Shown one piece after another: positions 42,742 through 52,173 of a stretch of 64,000 nt of DNA (its first letter is position 1; each line of letters starts with the position of its first letter). The position numbers and the translations under genes were made by a program. Source of the stretch: Bradyrhizobium sp. Y36 (lineage in GTDB: Bacteria > Pseudomonadota > Alphaproteobacteria > Rhizobiales > Xanthobacteraceae). Below the pieces are notes generated by a model. It saw only the letters and a program-made list of their open reading frames with translations, was not told where the DNA came from and made no database searches. The stretch lies in the NCBI RefSeq assembly GCF_002531575.1, contig NZ_NWTI01000002.1, forward strand, positions 310,001 through 374,000. Direction: 5' to 3'.

Positions 42742-42847
42742 TGGGAGAATTGGTGGATCATCGAGAGTTAGCAAAGTCTTCTTCCGTCATATGGGCGCAT
42801 TCGTTAGTTGCCTACCACGGACAAGGGTCGACGAATTTCTTCTGTTA

Positions 42848-43510
42848 CTAGCGCGCCGCCACCCGCGACGGCGCCTTCGTCTCGGTCTTCCTCGCCGTCA
42901 GCGCCATCGTCGCCACGCTGACCACGCGCTCCACCACGTCCTCGACGTCGTCGAGGTCGCATTTGCCTTCCGACAGCTTTGTCAGCCGCTCGCTCTCGCG
43001 GATGGTGTGGTGCGCCATCGCGAGCGCGAAGTTCAGGCCCCAGTAGATGTCGACGTCGCAGCGCTCGGGCAGGGCGCGGCGCATCGCGCCGGCGAATTTC
43101 CGCAAATGGTCGATCTCGCGGTTCTTGATGCGGCGGATCGGCGGCACGGATTCGATCGAGGCGCGGATCATGAAACGCGCCGCGGTCGAGCGCTGGTTCT
43201 CGGGGCCGAGGCAGCCGCGCAAGGTCGGTCCGACCAGCGCGCGCAGGATCACCTCGATCGGCGCGCGGCCGCCGCCTTGCTCCTCAGCCGCCTTCAATTC
43301 GCGCAGGCGCTCGCGGTTGGTCTGAACCGAACGCGTGACGAATAATTCCGCGATCAGCTCGTCCTTCGAGCCGAAATGATAGTTCACCGCCGCGAGGTTG
43401 ACGCCGGCTTCCGCGACGATGTCGCGCAGCGTCACGTCGCCGAAGCCGCGGTCGGCATAGAGCCGTTCGGCGGCGGCGAGAATGGCAGACCTTGTGTGAT
43501 CGCTGGCCAT
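42848..43510 (-). CDS. TetR/AcrR family transcriptional regulator
   Basis: The 220-residue protein has the TetR helix-turn-helix, I-L-A-A-A-E-R-L-Y-A-D-R-G-F, then TLRDIVAEAGVNLAAVNYHFGSKDELI. The C-terminal ligand domain is all-helical. It is divergent from an acyl-CoA dehydrogenase gene, with a candidate operator between them. This is the usual arrangement for control of fatty-acyl catabolic genes by acyl-CoA ligands. The start at MASDHTRS is the natural domain boundary; upstream in-frame sequence is only the antisense of the dehydrogenase gene. Confidence 0.9.
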   Translation of the reverse strand: MASDHTRSAILAAAERLYADRGFGDVTLRDIVAEAGVNLAAVNYHFGSKDELIAELFVTRSVQTNRERLRELKAAEEQGGGRAPIEVILRALVGPTLRGCLGPENQRSTAARFMIRASIESVPPIRRIKNREIDHLRKFAGAMRRALPERCDVDIYWGLNFALAMAHHTIRESERLTKLSEGKCDLDDVEDVVERVVSVATMALTARKTETKAPSRVAAR

Positions 43511-43537
43511 GAGGGCGCCCGGGGAGGGGAGTTGCAA

Positions 43538-43568
43538 TTCAAACAGTTGTATGAAACTATCGTTTGAA
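43538..43568. promoter_or_regulatory. Candidate TetR operator
   Basis: TTCAAAC and GTTTGAA at 43538 and 43562 are a perfect 7-base inverted repeat. A nested AGTT-N6-AACT lies between them. The site lies in the 213-base gap between the TetR gene and the acyl-CoA dehydrogenase gene. Confidence 0.55.
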
Positions 43569-43723
43569 GGCCGGAGAATGTCAATCCGCAATCGGGACTC
43601 GTTCGCAACTCGCGGGCCAGCTCGGGCCGCCTCGCAATGCGCGGGTTCGCGCTTGCGGGCCGTGCCATGCGGGAGGACAGTCCGGGCAAAACGAGTTCGC
43701 AAAAGAGAGACGAGGAGCGTCCC

Positions 43724-44959
43724 ATGGATTTCGATCTGTCCCCCAAGCAGAAGGAATGGCTCGACCGCGTGCGGTCCTTCATGGCCAAGCATGTGCGCCC
43801 GGCGGTGCCGATCTACGATCAGCAGGATCACAGCGGTGAGCGCTGGAAGGTGATCCCGGTCCTCGAGGACCTCAAGAAGAAGGCCAAGGCCGAAGGCCTC
43901 TGGAACATGTTCATGCCGCCGAACGAGCATGAGGATGACGAATTCCGCGGCGCGGGATTGACCAATCTCGAATACGCGCTGCTGTCCGAAGAGATGGGCC
44001 GCATCACCTGGGCCTCGGAAGTCTTCAACTGTTCCGCGCCCGACACCGGCAACATGGAAGTGTTCCTCCGCTACGGCTCCAAGGAGCAGAAGCGCAAATG
44101 GCTGCGTCCGCTGATGGACGGCGAGATCCGCTCGGCCTTCCTGATGACGGAACCGGCGGTCGCGTCGTCCGACGCCACCAACATCGAGACCCGCATCGAG
44201 AAGGACGGCGACCATTACGTCATCAACGGCCGCAAATGGTGGTCGTCCGGCGTCGGCGATCCCCGCTGCAAGATCGCGATCCTGATGGGCAAGACCGATT
44301 TCAAGGCGGCCAAGCACCAGCAGCAGTCGCAGATCCTGGTTCCGCTCGACACACCCGGCATCAAGGTCGAGAAGATGCTCCCCGTCTTCGGCTTCGACGA
44401 CGCGCCGCACGGCCACGCCCAGGTGCTGCTCGATAACGTCCGCGTGCCCAAGGAGAACATCCTGCTCGGCGAAGGCCGCGGCTTCGAGATCGCGCAGGGC
44501 CGGCTCGGCCCGGGCCGTATCCATCACTGCATGCGCACCATCGGCAAGGCCGAGGAGGCGCTGGAGAAGATGGTGAAGCGGCTGTCCTCGCGCACCGCGT
44601 TCGGCAAGAAGATCGTCGAGCACTCGGTGTGGGAGCAGCGCATCGGCGAAGCCCGCACCAACATCGAGATGACGCGTCTGCTGTGCCTCAAGGCGGCCGA
44701 CATGATGGACAAGGTCGGCAACAAGACCGCGCAGGCCGAGATCGCCATGATCAAGGTCGCAGCGCCCAACATGGCGCTGAAGATCATCGACGAGGCGATC
44801 CAGGCCTTCGGCGGCGCCGGCGTCTCGGACGAGGCGGGCCTCGCCAAGGACTACGCCCACATCCGCACGCTCCGTCTCGCCGACGGTCCGGACGAGGTGC
44901 ACAATCGCGCCATTGCCAGGCTCGAGGTTCGGAAGTATGCCAACTCTCCCAGTCACTAA
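43724..44959 (+). CDS. Acyl-CoA dehydrogenase (ACAD10/11-like)
   Basis: The 411-residue product has the ACAD N-terminal helices ([20 protein letters not shown]), the FAD-binding strand segment [15 protein letters not shown] and the C-terminal helical domain ending in [15 protein letters not shown] is upstream of the ATG. It oxidises an acyl-CoA to a 2-enoyl-CoA; chain length is not readable. The next gene, 144 bases on, encodes an APH-fold phosphotransferase as in eukaryotic ACAD10/11, where the two act on hydroxy acids. Confidence 0.9.
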   Translation: MDFDLSPKQKEWLDRVRSFMAKHVRPAVPIYDQQDHSGERWKVIPVLEDLKKKAKAEGLWNMFMPPNEHEDDEFRGAGLTNLEYALLSEEMGRITWASEVFNCSAPDTGNMEVFLRYGSKEQKRKWLRPLMDGEIRSAFLMTEPAVASSDATNIETRIEKDGDHYVINGRKWWSSGVGDPRCKIAILMGKTDFKAAKHQQQSQILVPLDTPGIKVEKMLPVFGFDDAPHGHAQVLLDNVRVPKENILLGEGRGFEIAQGRLGPGRIHHCMRTIGKAEEALEKMVKRLSSRTAFGKKIVEHSVWEQRIGEARTNIEMTRLLCLKAADMMDKVGNKTAQAEIAMIKVAAPNMALKIIDEAIQAFGGAGVSDEAGLAKDYAHIRTLRLADGPDEVHNRAIARLEVRKYANSPSH

Positions 44960-45103
44960 GAGGGAGAGCCGGGCGGCGCTCCCGACTTGAAGAAACGACA
45001 GGGCATGGTCCCATTCGCAATGACCGCTTGACGCAAGTGCGTCAGCGGTTACCGATTAGGATCATGCTCGACCTGAAAAGGTCAGGACTGAAGAGGGAGC
45101 GTC

Positions 45104-46162
45104 ATGGCCGACGGCGTCAGGAAAGACGAAGAGTTTTCGGGCACCAAACCCGTCGAGGAGCGGCATCGCTTCGACGAGATGCGGCTCGAGGCCTGGATGC
45201 GCGAGCACGTCGAAGGCTTCGAGGGCCCGCTGGTCGTCCTGCAATTCAAGGGCGGCCAGTCCAACCCGACCTATCGCCTCAACACGCCGAAGCGCTCCTA
45301 CGTGATGCGTCGAAAGCCGTTCGGCAAATTGCTGCCGTCGGCGCATGCGGTCGACCGCGAGTATCGCGTCATCGCGGCCCTCGGCAAGCAGGGCTTTCCG
45401 GTCGCGCGCGCCTATGCGCTGTGCCAGGACGACAGCGTGATTGGAGCTGCCTTCTACATCATGTCGATGGAGGAGGGGCGTGTGTTCTGGGATCCGACGC
45501 TGCCGAGCCAGGACAGCGATGCACGTCGCAAGATCTTCACCAGCAAGATCGAGACGCTGGCGAAGCTCCACATGTACGATCCCACGGCGATCGGCCTCGG
45601 CGACTTCGGCAAGCCCGGCAATTATTTTGCGCGCCAGATCGACCGCTGGACCAAGCAGTATCGCGCGTCCGAGACCCAGCACATTCCGGAGTTCGAGAAG
45701 GTCGCCGAATGGCTGCCCAGGACCGTGCCGGAGCAGGCGCGCGTCTCGATCGTCCACGGCGACTACCGTCTCGACAACATGATTTTCCATCCGACGGAAC
45801 CGCGGGTGCTGGCCGTGCTGGACTGGGAGCTGTCGACCCTCGGCGATCCCATGGCCGACTTCACTTATCTGTTGATGCAGTGGGTTATGCCGGGTCTCGA
45901 GGGCGCCGACCTCAAGGCGCTCAACATCCCGAGCGTGGAGGAAGCCGCCCAGATCTATTGCAACGTCACCAAGATGACGGTGCCCGATCTCAACTGGTAC
46001 TTCGCCTACAATCTGTTCCGCCTCGCCGGCATCACGCAAGGAATCGCCGGCCGCGTCCGCGACGGCACCGCCGCCAACGCCAAGGCGCTGGAATCCGCCA
46101 AGCGCACCGTGCCGCTGTCGAAGGCGTCATGGGAGTACGCGCAGAAGGCGGGCGCGGTGTAG
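45104..46162 (+). CDS. APH-fold phosphotransferase (ACAD10/11 partner type)
   Basis: The 352-residue product has the aminoglycoside-phosphotransferase/choline-kinase motifs V-H-G-D-Y-R-L-D-N-M (catalytic loop) and V-L-D-W-E-L-S-T-L-G-D-P (metal loop). GAGGGAG precedes the ATG. In ACAD10/11 systems a kinase of this type phosphorylates 4-hydroxyacyl-CoA before elimination by the dehydrogenase, and this gene order supports that role. A terminator follows. Confidence 0.85.
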   Translation: MADGVRKDEEFSGTKPVEERHRFDEMRLEAWMREHVEGFEGPLVVLQFKGGQSNPTYRLNTPKRSYVMRRKPFGKLLPSAHAVDREYRVIAALGKQGFPVARAYALCQDDSVIGAAFYIMSMEEGRVFWDPTLPSQDSDARRKIFTSKIETLAKLHMYDPTAIGLGDFGKPGNYFARQIDRWTKQYRASETQHIPEFEKVAEWLPRTVPEQARVSIVHGDYRLDNMIFHPTEPRVLAVLDWELSTLGDPMADFTYLLMQWVMPGLEGADLKALNIPSVEEAAQIYCNVTKMTVPDLNWYFAYNLFRLAGITQGIAGRVRDGTAANAKALESAKRTVPLSKASWEYAQKAGAV

Positions 46163-46167
46163 GAATG

Positions 46168-46199
46168 AAAAAGGCGCGGCCGATGGCTGCGCCTTTTTC
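46168..46199 (+). terminator. Rho-independent terminator after the phosphotransferase gene
   Basis: AAAAAGGCGC pairs with GCGCCTTTTT around a short G/C loop, with a T-run on the plus strand. Confidence 0.88.
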
Positions 46200-46216
46200 T
46201 TTTGCGTTCTTGCACA

Positions 46217-46283
46217 GCTCTCGTGTCCCGGACGCGGTGCAGCACGCAGTGCTGCTCCGCAGAGCCGGGACCCAGCAAGCTCC
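46217..46283. repeat. Dispersed repeat, CTCGTGTCCCGGACGCG family
   Basis: GCTCTCGTGTCCCGGACGCG recurs as at 13454; CACGCAGTGCTGCTCCGCAG follows. It fills the gap between two convergent genes. Confidence 0.6.
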
Positions 46284-46285
46284 AA

Positions 46286-47470
46286 TTACCCCTTCGCACA
46301 ATGCGCGATCAGCTTCTCCACGAAGCCTGCGCATTTCTCCAGCTCCGCCATCTCCACGAACTCGTCCGGCGTGTGCGCCTGCGCGATCGAGCCCGGTCCG
46401 ATCACCACCGACGGGATATCGGCGATGGCGGAGAACAAGCTCGCCTCGGTGCCGAACGCGACCTTGGCGTGGTCATTGCGCCCGGCAAGGCTCTTGGCGA
46501 GCGTGACGATCGCGGCATCGGCGGCGGTGTCGAGCGCGGGGTAGTCGAGGATCTCCTCGAAATCGATACCGCAGTCCGGATGCCGCGCCTTCATCGCCGG
46601 CTCGAGCTCGGCCCTGGCCCAGGCGACGATCGCATCCGTCACCTCGCGTGACTCGGTGATGCCGATGCCGCGGCATTCGAAATCCACCGCGCAGGTGTCG
46701 GGCACGATGTTCAGCGCCGCGCCGCCATGCACGATGCTGGTGAGCAGCGTCGAGTGCGGCACGTCGTAGAGGCTGTCGTTCGCCCGCGCGAGCGCAAGCT
46801 TCTCGGCGCGGCGGCGGATCTCGACGATCAGCTCGGCGGCATATTCGATCGCGTTGACGCCGTCGGGCGCGATCGAGGAATGGCGGGCGAGGCCGTGGAA
46901 GGTGGCGCGCACGCCGTGCTTGCCCTTGTGGCCGATGATCACCTTCATCTCGGTCGGCTCGCCGATGAAGGCACCCAGAGGCTTGACTTTCTTCTTCGCG
47001 ATCTCGCCGAGCATCGGCCGTACCCCGACGCAGCCGATCTCCTCGTCATAGGAGATCGCCAGATGAATCGGCGTTGCGAGCTTTGCCTCCACCATCTCCG
47101 GCACCATGGCGAGGCACACCGCGACAAAGCCCTTCATGTCGGTGGTGCCACGGCCGTAGAGCTTGCCGTCGCGCTCCACGAGCTTGAACGGGTCGTGGCT
47201 CCAGTCCTGGCCCACGACGGGCACGACGTCGGTATGGCCCGACAGCACGAGGCCTGGCCGGTCCTCGGGGCCGATCGTGACCCACAGCGAGGCCTTTTGC
47301 CCCGTCGTGTCGACGACGCGCTCGCCCTTGATGCCGAACGTGGCGAGGTAGCTCTCGATATGGGCAATCAGCGGCAGGTTGGTGCGATCGCTGACGGTGT
47401 CGAACGAGACGAGGTCGGCGAGGAGCTTGCGAATCCGGTCGGGTCTTGAGTCCAGCATTCTCGGGATCAT
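46286..47470 (-). CDS. argE: Acetylornithine deacetylase (ArgE/M20 family)
   Basis: The 394-residue protein is an M20 metallopeptidase: V-L-S-G-H-T-D-V-V-P-V (H79, D81), G-R-G-T-T-D-M-K-G (D111), D-E-E-I-G-C-V-G (E143/E144) and G-E-P-T-E-M-K. The insertion domain (about 180-290) fits the dimerisation domain. ArgE hydrolyses N-acetylornithine to ornithine and acetate. M20 members overlap in substrate, so the name is the best fit, not proof. The start chosen is MIPRMLDS; an upstream start is possible. Confidence 0.85.
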   Translation of the reverse strand: MIPRMLDSRPDRIRKLLADLVSFDTVSDRTNLPLIAHIESYLATFGIKGERVVDTTGQKASLWVTIGPEDRPGLVLSGHTDVVPVVGQDWSHDPFKLVERDGKLYGRGTTDMKGFVAVCLAMVPEMVEAKLATPIHLAISYDEEIGCVGVRPMLGEIAKKKVKPLGAFIGEPTEMKVIIGHKGKHGVRATFHGLARHSSIAPDGVNAIEYAAELIVEIRRRAEKLALARANDSLYDVPHSTLLTSIVHGGAALNIVPDTCAVDFECRGIGITESREVTDAIVAWARAELEPAMKARHPDCGIDFEEILDYPALDTAADAAIVTLAKSLAGRNDHAKVAFGTEASLFSAIADIPSVVIGPGSIAQAHTPDEFVEMAELEKCAGFVEKLIAHCAKG

Positions 47471-47584
47471 GTGATGGGAGGGGTGTGGTCGGCTCTGCCG
47501 CCTGCACGAACCATACCAAGGGATCGGCCTGGCATGCAAACCCACCCGGCGAGGGCGGTCATGGCCTCATGCCGCCCGGCTCGC

Positions 47585-48154
47585 TCAGTTCTTCGGGGCC
47601 GCGCTCTTCCTGGCCGGGGCGGCTGGGGGCGCGGCGGCGGCTTCCGGCGGCGCCTGCGGCGTTGCCACCGAAATGCCGTAGGGCCGCCACTGGTTGCCGA
47701 CATTCTGGAAGGTGAGGTCGAAATTGATCTGGAGCGGACGGGTCGGAAAGAATCCCGTCAGGCGCAGCATCTTGCTGGGATCGAGATAGGGCGGCGTCGA
47801 CAACTGCGGCGCGGCAAGGGCGACCGAGAACAGGTCGAAATTCCGCCGGCGCAGGTCGGTGAATCCAAGCGCGAGATCCGCAGCGGTGTTCTTCGCCTGG
47901 AAATCGGGCGCGGCAAGGTCGCGCAGCACCGAATAGTTTCCGCTGCGGTTGGCGTCGTTGAGCGTCAGCAGTGTCGAGCGGATCAGATAGAGCGCCTGTT
48001 CGGGGCTGACCGGGAGTTGCGGCGGCTGCTTGGTGGCAGCCTTGTCGTCCTCGGCGCTGATCGGGTTCATCACGACCGGCGACAGGGCGAGCATCACGCC
48101 CAGAACGGGGCCGAGACATTTTCGCAAGCGCATGGCCAGATCCGAACTCACCAT
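47585..48154 (-). CDS. Exported hypothetical protein
   Basis: The 189-residue product has a signal peptide (MRLRKCLGPVLGVMLALSPV within the first 35 residues). The mature domain runs EQALYLIRSTLLTLNDANRS, then AAPDFQAKNTAADLALGFTD, then NFDLTFQNVGNQWRPYGISV. This resembles a SnoaL/NTF2-like or lumazine-type chamber fold only loosely. A Pro/Ala-rich C-terminus ends in basic residues. The start is set at MVSSDLAM. Function is unknown. Confidence 0.65.
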   Translation of the reverse strand: MVSSDLAMRLRKCLGPVLGVMLALSPVVMNPISAEDDKAATKQPPQLPVSPEQALYLIRSTLLTLNDANRSGNYSVLRDLAAPDFQAKNTAADLALGFTDLRRRNFDLFSVALAAPQLSTPPYLDPSKMLRLTGFFPTRPLQINFDLTFQNVGNQWRPYGISVATPQAPPEAAAAPPAAPARKSAAPKN

Positions 48155-48359
48155 CCGAGCCGGTCTCCGATCCGCGCGCCGAATCCTGTCAATCCAGGTC
48201 GGGCGCACGCATGCGAGCCCATGAAATCGTGCATCACCATTCCTCAAACCAATCCGAGCCCAACGACACTAGCGGTTCGATCGAACGGAATCTGTCACTG
48301 TCCGGCAACATCCAGACATTCGAAATAGCCGCAGCGCGCCCGGTCGGGCGGCACCGTCC

Positions 48360-49862
48360 TTAGTTCAGCGTCCACGACGCGCCGGCCCGCACGCCGATGG
48401 CGCCTTGCTGCGCTGCCGTGAACGCTGCGTTGAAGCGCATGGCGTCCGAATAGGAGTAGCCGAGGCCGACCGCGAGGCCGGATTGCCCCTGGAAATTGCC
48501 GAAACCGCCTGAGACCGAGACCTTGCCCGGGCGCGGATCGAATTGCAGGCTGGACGCCGCCAGCGCCAGTGCCACGCCGCCGCGCGCCTCCCGCGTCAGG
48601 CTGTCGACGCGGTTACTCAGCGTCGCCAGCTGGGCGTTGATCCCCTGGATGTCGGCTGCCGATGCGAGCCCGAGGCCGGCCAGCGTCGTCGTCGCGAGAT
48701 TGCCGGCGGCGTCCGACGTCACGAGCTGGGTCGGCCCGGACTGCGCGGCCTTGCTCGCGGCCGAGCTGATTCCGCTCATCGTGTAGGTGCTGGCGGCGGT
48801 GCCGACTACGACCTGGTTGGCGCGCGTCGTGGCTGCGCCGCTGCCGATCGCAACCGAGTTGTCGAAATTCGCAGCCGCGCCGGTGCCCATCGCGATCGCG
48901 TTGACGCCGGCCACCGTGGTGCCGTTGCCGATCGCGACTGCGGAGGCGCCGGAGACGGTGCTGCTGTTGCCCATCACGATCGCATTGGTCGCGTTGACGG
49001 CGTTGCCGCTGCCGAACACCGAGGAGCCGGCGGCGCTCGCGGTGGCTGCGACGGCGTTGTTCGAGCCGACGAGCTGGATGTCGTCGCCGTTGCCGGCGAC
49101 GGCGGGCCCGTTCACAACGTTGTTGTCGCCGAGCACGAAAGAGCCGTTGCCGTTGACGGTATTGGGATCGCCGATCGCGAAACTGCCGTTGCCGTTGACG
49201 GTCTGCCCGGTGCCGAACGCGCCGCTGTTGTCACCGGTCACATTGTTGTTGAAGCCTACGGCCGTGCTGTTGGTGCCGGCGGCGACGCTCTGATTTCCGA
49301 GGGCGGTGCTCCGGCTGCCGAGCGCCTGCGCGTTGGTGCCGAAGGCGGAGGCAATGAAGCCGGTTGCGACCGAAAGTGTGCCCACCGCGACGCTGGCGTT
49401 GGAGTCGCCGCTGGCGTTGGCACCGCGGCCGATCGCGATATTGTTGCTGAAATTCCCCTGTGCGTTCGCGTTGCCGCCCGCGGCGATGTTGAAGCTCAGA
49501 TCGCCGTTGGCATTTGCCGAGAAACCGACCGCCACGTTTCGTCCCGAGTCTCCCGCCGCGGAGCTGGACGTGCCGATCGCCGTGTTCCTCGGGATGGAGC
49601 CGGGCGTGCCGCTTGCATTGGCGTTGATGCCGCAAGCGAAAGTGTTGGTGCCGCCGGACGCGTTGGCTCCTGCATCCGATCCGGTCCCGGCCTGGCCGCA
49701 GATGAATTGCGCCGCAGCGGGGCCGTTTTCGGACAGCAGACACAGGGACGACATGGCCAGGATCGCGACCAGGCGCACCATGTCATCCAGGCACGGCCGG
49801 CGATTGGAAACGCGCCGCGTCTCGGCTGGTCGACGAGATATGAGTCCCGCCCAATTCAACAT
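48360..49862 (-). CDS. YadA-like trimeric autotransporter adhesin
   Basis: The 500-residue product has a long N-terminal leader (signal near MVRLVAILAMSSLCLLSENG) and many left-handed head repeats of the form A-V-G-x-x-x-x-A-x-G, such as NVAVGFSANANG and STALGNQSVAAG. A short coiled neck (NAQLATLSNRVDSLTREARG) leads to a C-terminal YadA-type anchor ending GAIGVRAGASWTLN. Three chains form one surface fibre used to stick to hosts, surfaces or other cells. It is divergent from an AraC-type regulator. Confidence 0.88.
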   Translation of the reverse strand: MLNWAGLISRRPAETRRVSNRRPCLDDMVRLVAILAMSSLCLLSENGPAAAQFICGQAGTGSDAGANASGGTNTFACGINANASGTPGSIPRNTAIGTSSSAAGDSGRNVAVGFSANANGDLSFNIAAGGNANAQGNFSNNIAIGRGANASGDSNASVAVGTLSVATGFIASAFGTNAQALGSRSTALGNQSVAAGTNSTAVGFNNNVTGDNSGAFGTGQTVNGNGSFAIGDPNTVNGNGSFVLGDNNVVNGPAVAGNGDDIQLVGSNNAVAATASAAGSSVFGSGNAVNATNAIVMGNSSTVSGASAVAIGNGTTVAGVNAIAMGTGAAANFDNSVAIGSGAATTRANQVVVGTAASTYTMSGISSAASKAAQSGPTQLVTSDAAGNLATTTLAGLGLASAADIQGINAQLATLSNRVDSLTREARGGVALALAASSLQFDPRPGKVSVSGGFGNFQGQSGLAVGLGYSYSDAMRFNAAFTAAQQGAIGVRAGASWTLN

Positions 49863-50115
49863 CACGTCGTTCTCGCCCTTGCCCGCAGGAGGTGCATCTG
49901 CCTCGTGACTGCCCGCGATCGCGATGCGATCGCCGCGCTGCATCGGGCCGAAGCCGCGACGTGCAACGATTTGTGGTTGCCGAGTCTATTGCTCCGGCCG
50001 GGCAAGCTCTACCGCTTGGCACGCAACCGCATTGCGTCTATTGCAAATCATTGCCGGAAGACGCGTCCATCGTTTCCCGGGATATTTTTTTGACTACAAC
50101 CACGAGGCGGGGTCG

Positions 50116-51114
50116 ATGTCGGTCTTTCAGAGCCTGGTTTTCGATACGACTATGCTTGACGGGATGACCGATCCCGCGGTCCGGGCCCGGGTGTGGGCCG
50201 AGTGCTTCGAGCAGATCGTCACCGGGATGGACATGGGGTTTGCCGAGGATGATGCCCGCATCATCGGAACGCACAAATTCCTCGTGAACGAGACCGTCGC
50301 GCTGGGAGAGATGTTCTCCTCTTCCTTCGTCGGCGCGCGGACCAGGAAGCACATCAACCGCGACGATGAGGACCACGTCTATCTGAGCTTCAACATCGGT
50401 CAGACCAACCAGATCGGTCGGCAGCTCGGGCGCGAGATCGACATCGCGCCGGGGCAGGCGGGACTGGTCGTGCTGGACGCGAGCACGGAGGCCATCGCCC
50501 CGAACAACGGTCATTGCATCAGCCTGAAGCTGCCGAACGCGCTCTTCAGGGAGTGGGGCCTGTCCCCGGTCGATCTCGCCTGTCGTCCGCTCGATTGCAC
50601 CGGCGCCGACTATCAGCTCCTGACCGGCTATGCGCGGCTGTTGATCGCGAGCGGGGCAGGGCTGGACGAAGGCAGTGCGGCGGATGCGACGCAACACCTG
50701 ATCAAGCTCACCGGCCGCTGGCTCGGCGCGAAGGACGGCGTGCAGGGTGCCAATGGCGAGGAGGCGGTCTATCGCGCCCGGCTCGCCTTCATCCGGCAGA
50801 CGATCAGCAAGCAGGCGCTCGATCCCGAGATCAGTCTCGATCGCGTGGCGCGGCGGCTCGGCATGCCCTCCCGCACCGTGCAGCACATGCTGGCGAAGGC
50901 CGGTGAGAGCTTCTCGCAGATCGTGATGGCGGCGCGGCTGCGGCGGGCCCGCGTCTATCTGCTCGATCCCGTCTATGCCGACCTCTCGGTCGCGGACATC
51001 GCGTTTCGCTGCGGCTTCCTCGACGTGTCGAGCTTCTATCGCGCATTCCGCGCCGCCTATGACATCACGCCGAAAGCGCTGCGCGAGCAGGCCGGGAGTC
51101 TCCCGCCGGAGTGA
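50116..51114 (+). CDS. AraC family transcriptional regulator
   Basis: The 332-residue protein has an N-terminal AraC-binding-type domain (about 40-210) and a C-terminal pair of helix-turn-helix motifs (about 235-330). The second motif is marked by S-V-A-D-I-A-F-R-C-G-F and SSFYRAFRAAYDITPKALRE. The start is the ATG with GGCGGGGTCG upstream. It faces the autotransporter gene across a 253-base gap and is the likely regulator of it. Confidence 0.88.
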   Translation: MSVFQSLVFDTTMLDGMTDPAVRARVWAECFEQIVTGMDMGFAEDDARIIGTHKFLVNETVALGEMFSSSFVGARTRKHINRDDEDHVYLSFNIGQTNQIGRQLGREIDIAPGQAGLVVLDASTEAIAPNNGHCISLKLPNALFREWGLSPVDLACRPLDCTGADYQLLTGYARLLIASGAGLDEGSAADATQHLIKLTGRWLGAKDGVQGANGEEAVYRARLAFIRQTISKQALDPEISLDRVARRLGMPSRTVQHMLAKAGESFSQIVMAARLRRARVYLLDPVYADLSVADIAFRCGFLDVSSFYRAFRAAYDITPKALREQAGSLPPE

Positions 51115-51198
51115 GACGCTCCGTCCGGGCTGCGAGATGTTGCGCCGCCCGCCGGGCAAAACACCCAAGATAGCGGTCAATCCGCGCGGGTGAAAATA

Positions 51199-51720
51199 TT
51201 CCACTTTACCGAAATTCGGAAAGGGCGTATGTGTCGCCGCAACCCGGCCCACCGAAGAGGGGCGTATCGCGATCGTCACGAACGCGGGCCGGGCGGCGGT
51301 GGACGTCAGTCACATCGGCGCGAAGGATCTTGCAGGGCGGGTCACCGTGAGCAAAGCCATCGCGCACACGACCGATGTGATCGGCGTACGGCAAAATCGT
51401 GTGGTCCTGGCGCCCGGGGTCTGTGCGCCAAGTCTTGCGGTGATGCGTGTCGTTCAACCGGACGCGCGCGTCAGTCATCCGAAAGGCGACGGGGGCAATA
51501 GCGCAACGCTCCCCGGGGAGAGCACGCCATAAGCCGTAAAGCCACTGCGCAGGGAAGGCCGGGATGTCTCCGGTTGCCCTGTTCTCCGCTATGCACGAAG
51601 CGCACGCAGTCTGCCCTTGGCATGGCGGTCGATGGGAGCCAACCGGCTCCCGGTCTTCCCTGCGCCCTCGTTCATGAGAGGGTGAGGCATCGAAGCAAAG
51701 CTCGGGCGAGAAAAGCCGCG
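51199..51720. repeat. Dispersed Bradyrhizobium-type repeat with spurious reading frames
   Basis: The stretch holds long overlapping frames on both strands but none with a ribosome site or a recognisable fold. It looks like the long dispersed repeat seen many times in Bradyrhizobium genomes. This identification rests on memory of the genus and should be checked by search. Confidence 0.45.
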
Positions 51721-51746
51721 AGGCCGCGAAGGCGTGTCTGGGAGCC

Positions 51747-51832
51747 GTAGGATGGGTAGAGCGAAGCGAAACCCATCGCCTTTCGTCTGCAGGGAAGCAT
51801 GATGGGTTTCGCAAGTGCTCTACCCATCCTAC
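51747..51832. repeat. Hairpin repeat GTAGGATGGGTAGAG family
   Basis: GTAGGATGGGTAGAG and CTCTACCCATCCTAC are perfect 15-base inverted repeats. GCGAAACCCATC and GATGGGTTTCGC pair inside them. Confidence 0.75.
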
Positions 51833-51879
51833 GAACTCTCTGCGGAGCGACATGCGAGTTTGAAGGATCGACGTCATCA

Positions 51880-52002
51880 CCACGTCATTGCGAGAAGCTC
51901 TTGCGACGAAGCAATCCAGAGTCCTTCCGCGAAAAGATTCTGGATTGCTTCCGCCTTCGCCAAGGCGTCGGCGGACAAGTCGCTGCGCTCGCAATGGCGA
52001 CG
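51880..52002. repeat. Nested inverted repeat GAAGCAATCCAGA family
   Basis: GAAGCAATCCAGA (51908-51920) and TCTGGATTGCTTC (51939-51951) are perfect reverse complements, inside outer arms near CGTCATTGCGAG and CTCGCAATGGCG. This is a typical Bradyrhizobium palindromic repeat. Confidence 0.75.
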
Positions 52003-52028
52003 TGGAAGCGGCTGTGCGCGAAGATCAC

Positions 52029-52163
52029 GCTCTCGTGCCCCGGACGCAGCGCAGCGTCCCTTCGCTGCAGAGCCGGGGCCCATGTCACAGCACGTGCTGT
52101 GGCCTGCTGGATCCCGGCTCTGCGGCGCGTCACTGCGTGCCGCACCGCGTCCGGGACACGAGA
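52029..52163. repeat. Palindromic copy of the CTCGTGCCCCGGACGC repeat
   Basis: CTCGTGCCCCGGACGC near 52032 and GCGTCCGGGACACGAG near 52148 form a near-perfect inverted repeat flanking AGCCGGGGCC and GGATCCCGGCTC. Partial copies are at 13454 and 46217. Confidence 0.7.
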
Positions 52164-52173
52164 ACCGCCGCTG

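Noticed and set aside
43511..44956. N-terminal extension of the TetR gene into the acyl-CoA dehydrogenase gene
   Set aside because: The extra 480 residues are antisense of the dehydrogenase. The TetR helix-turn-helix starts naturally at MASDHTRS.
51206..51994. Minus-strand frame of 262 codons in the repeat region
   Set aside because: It runs across several repeat families, has no ribosome site and matches the type of spurious frame produced by the dispersed repeat.
51199..52163. CRISPR array
   Set aside because: Repeats here are palindromes of different families, not regularly spaced identical direct repeats, and no cas genes are present.
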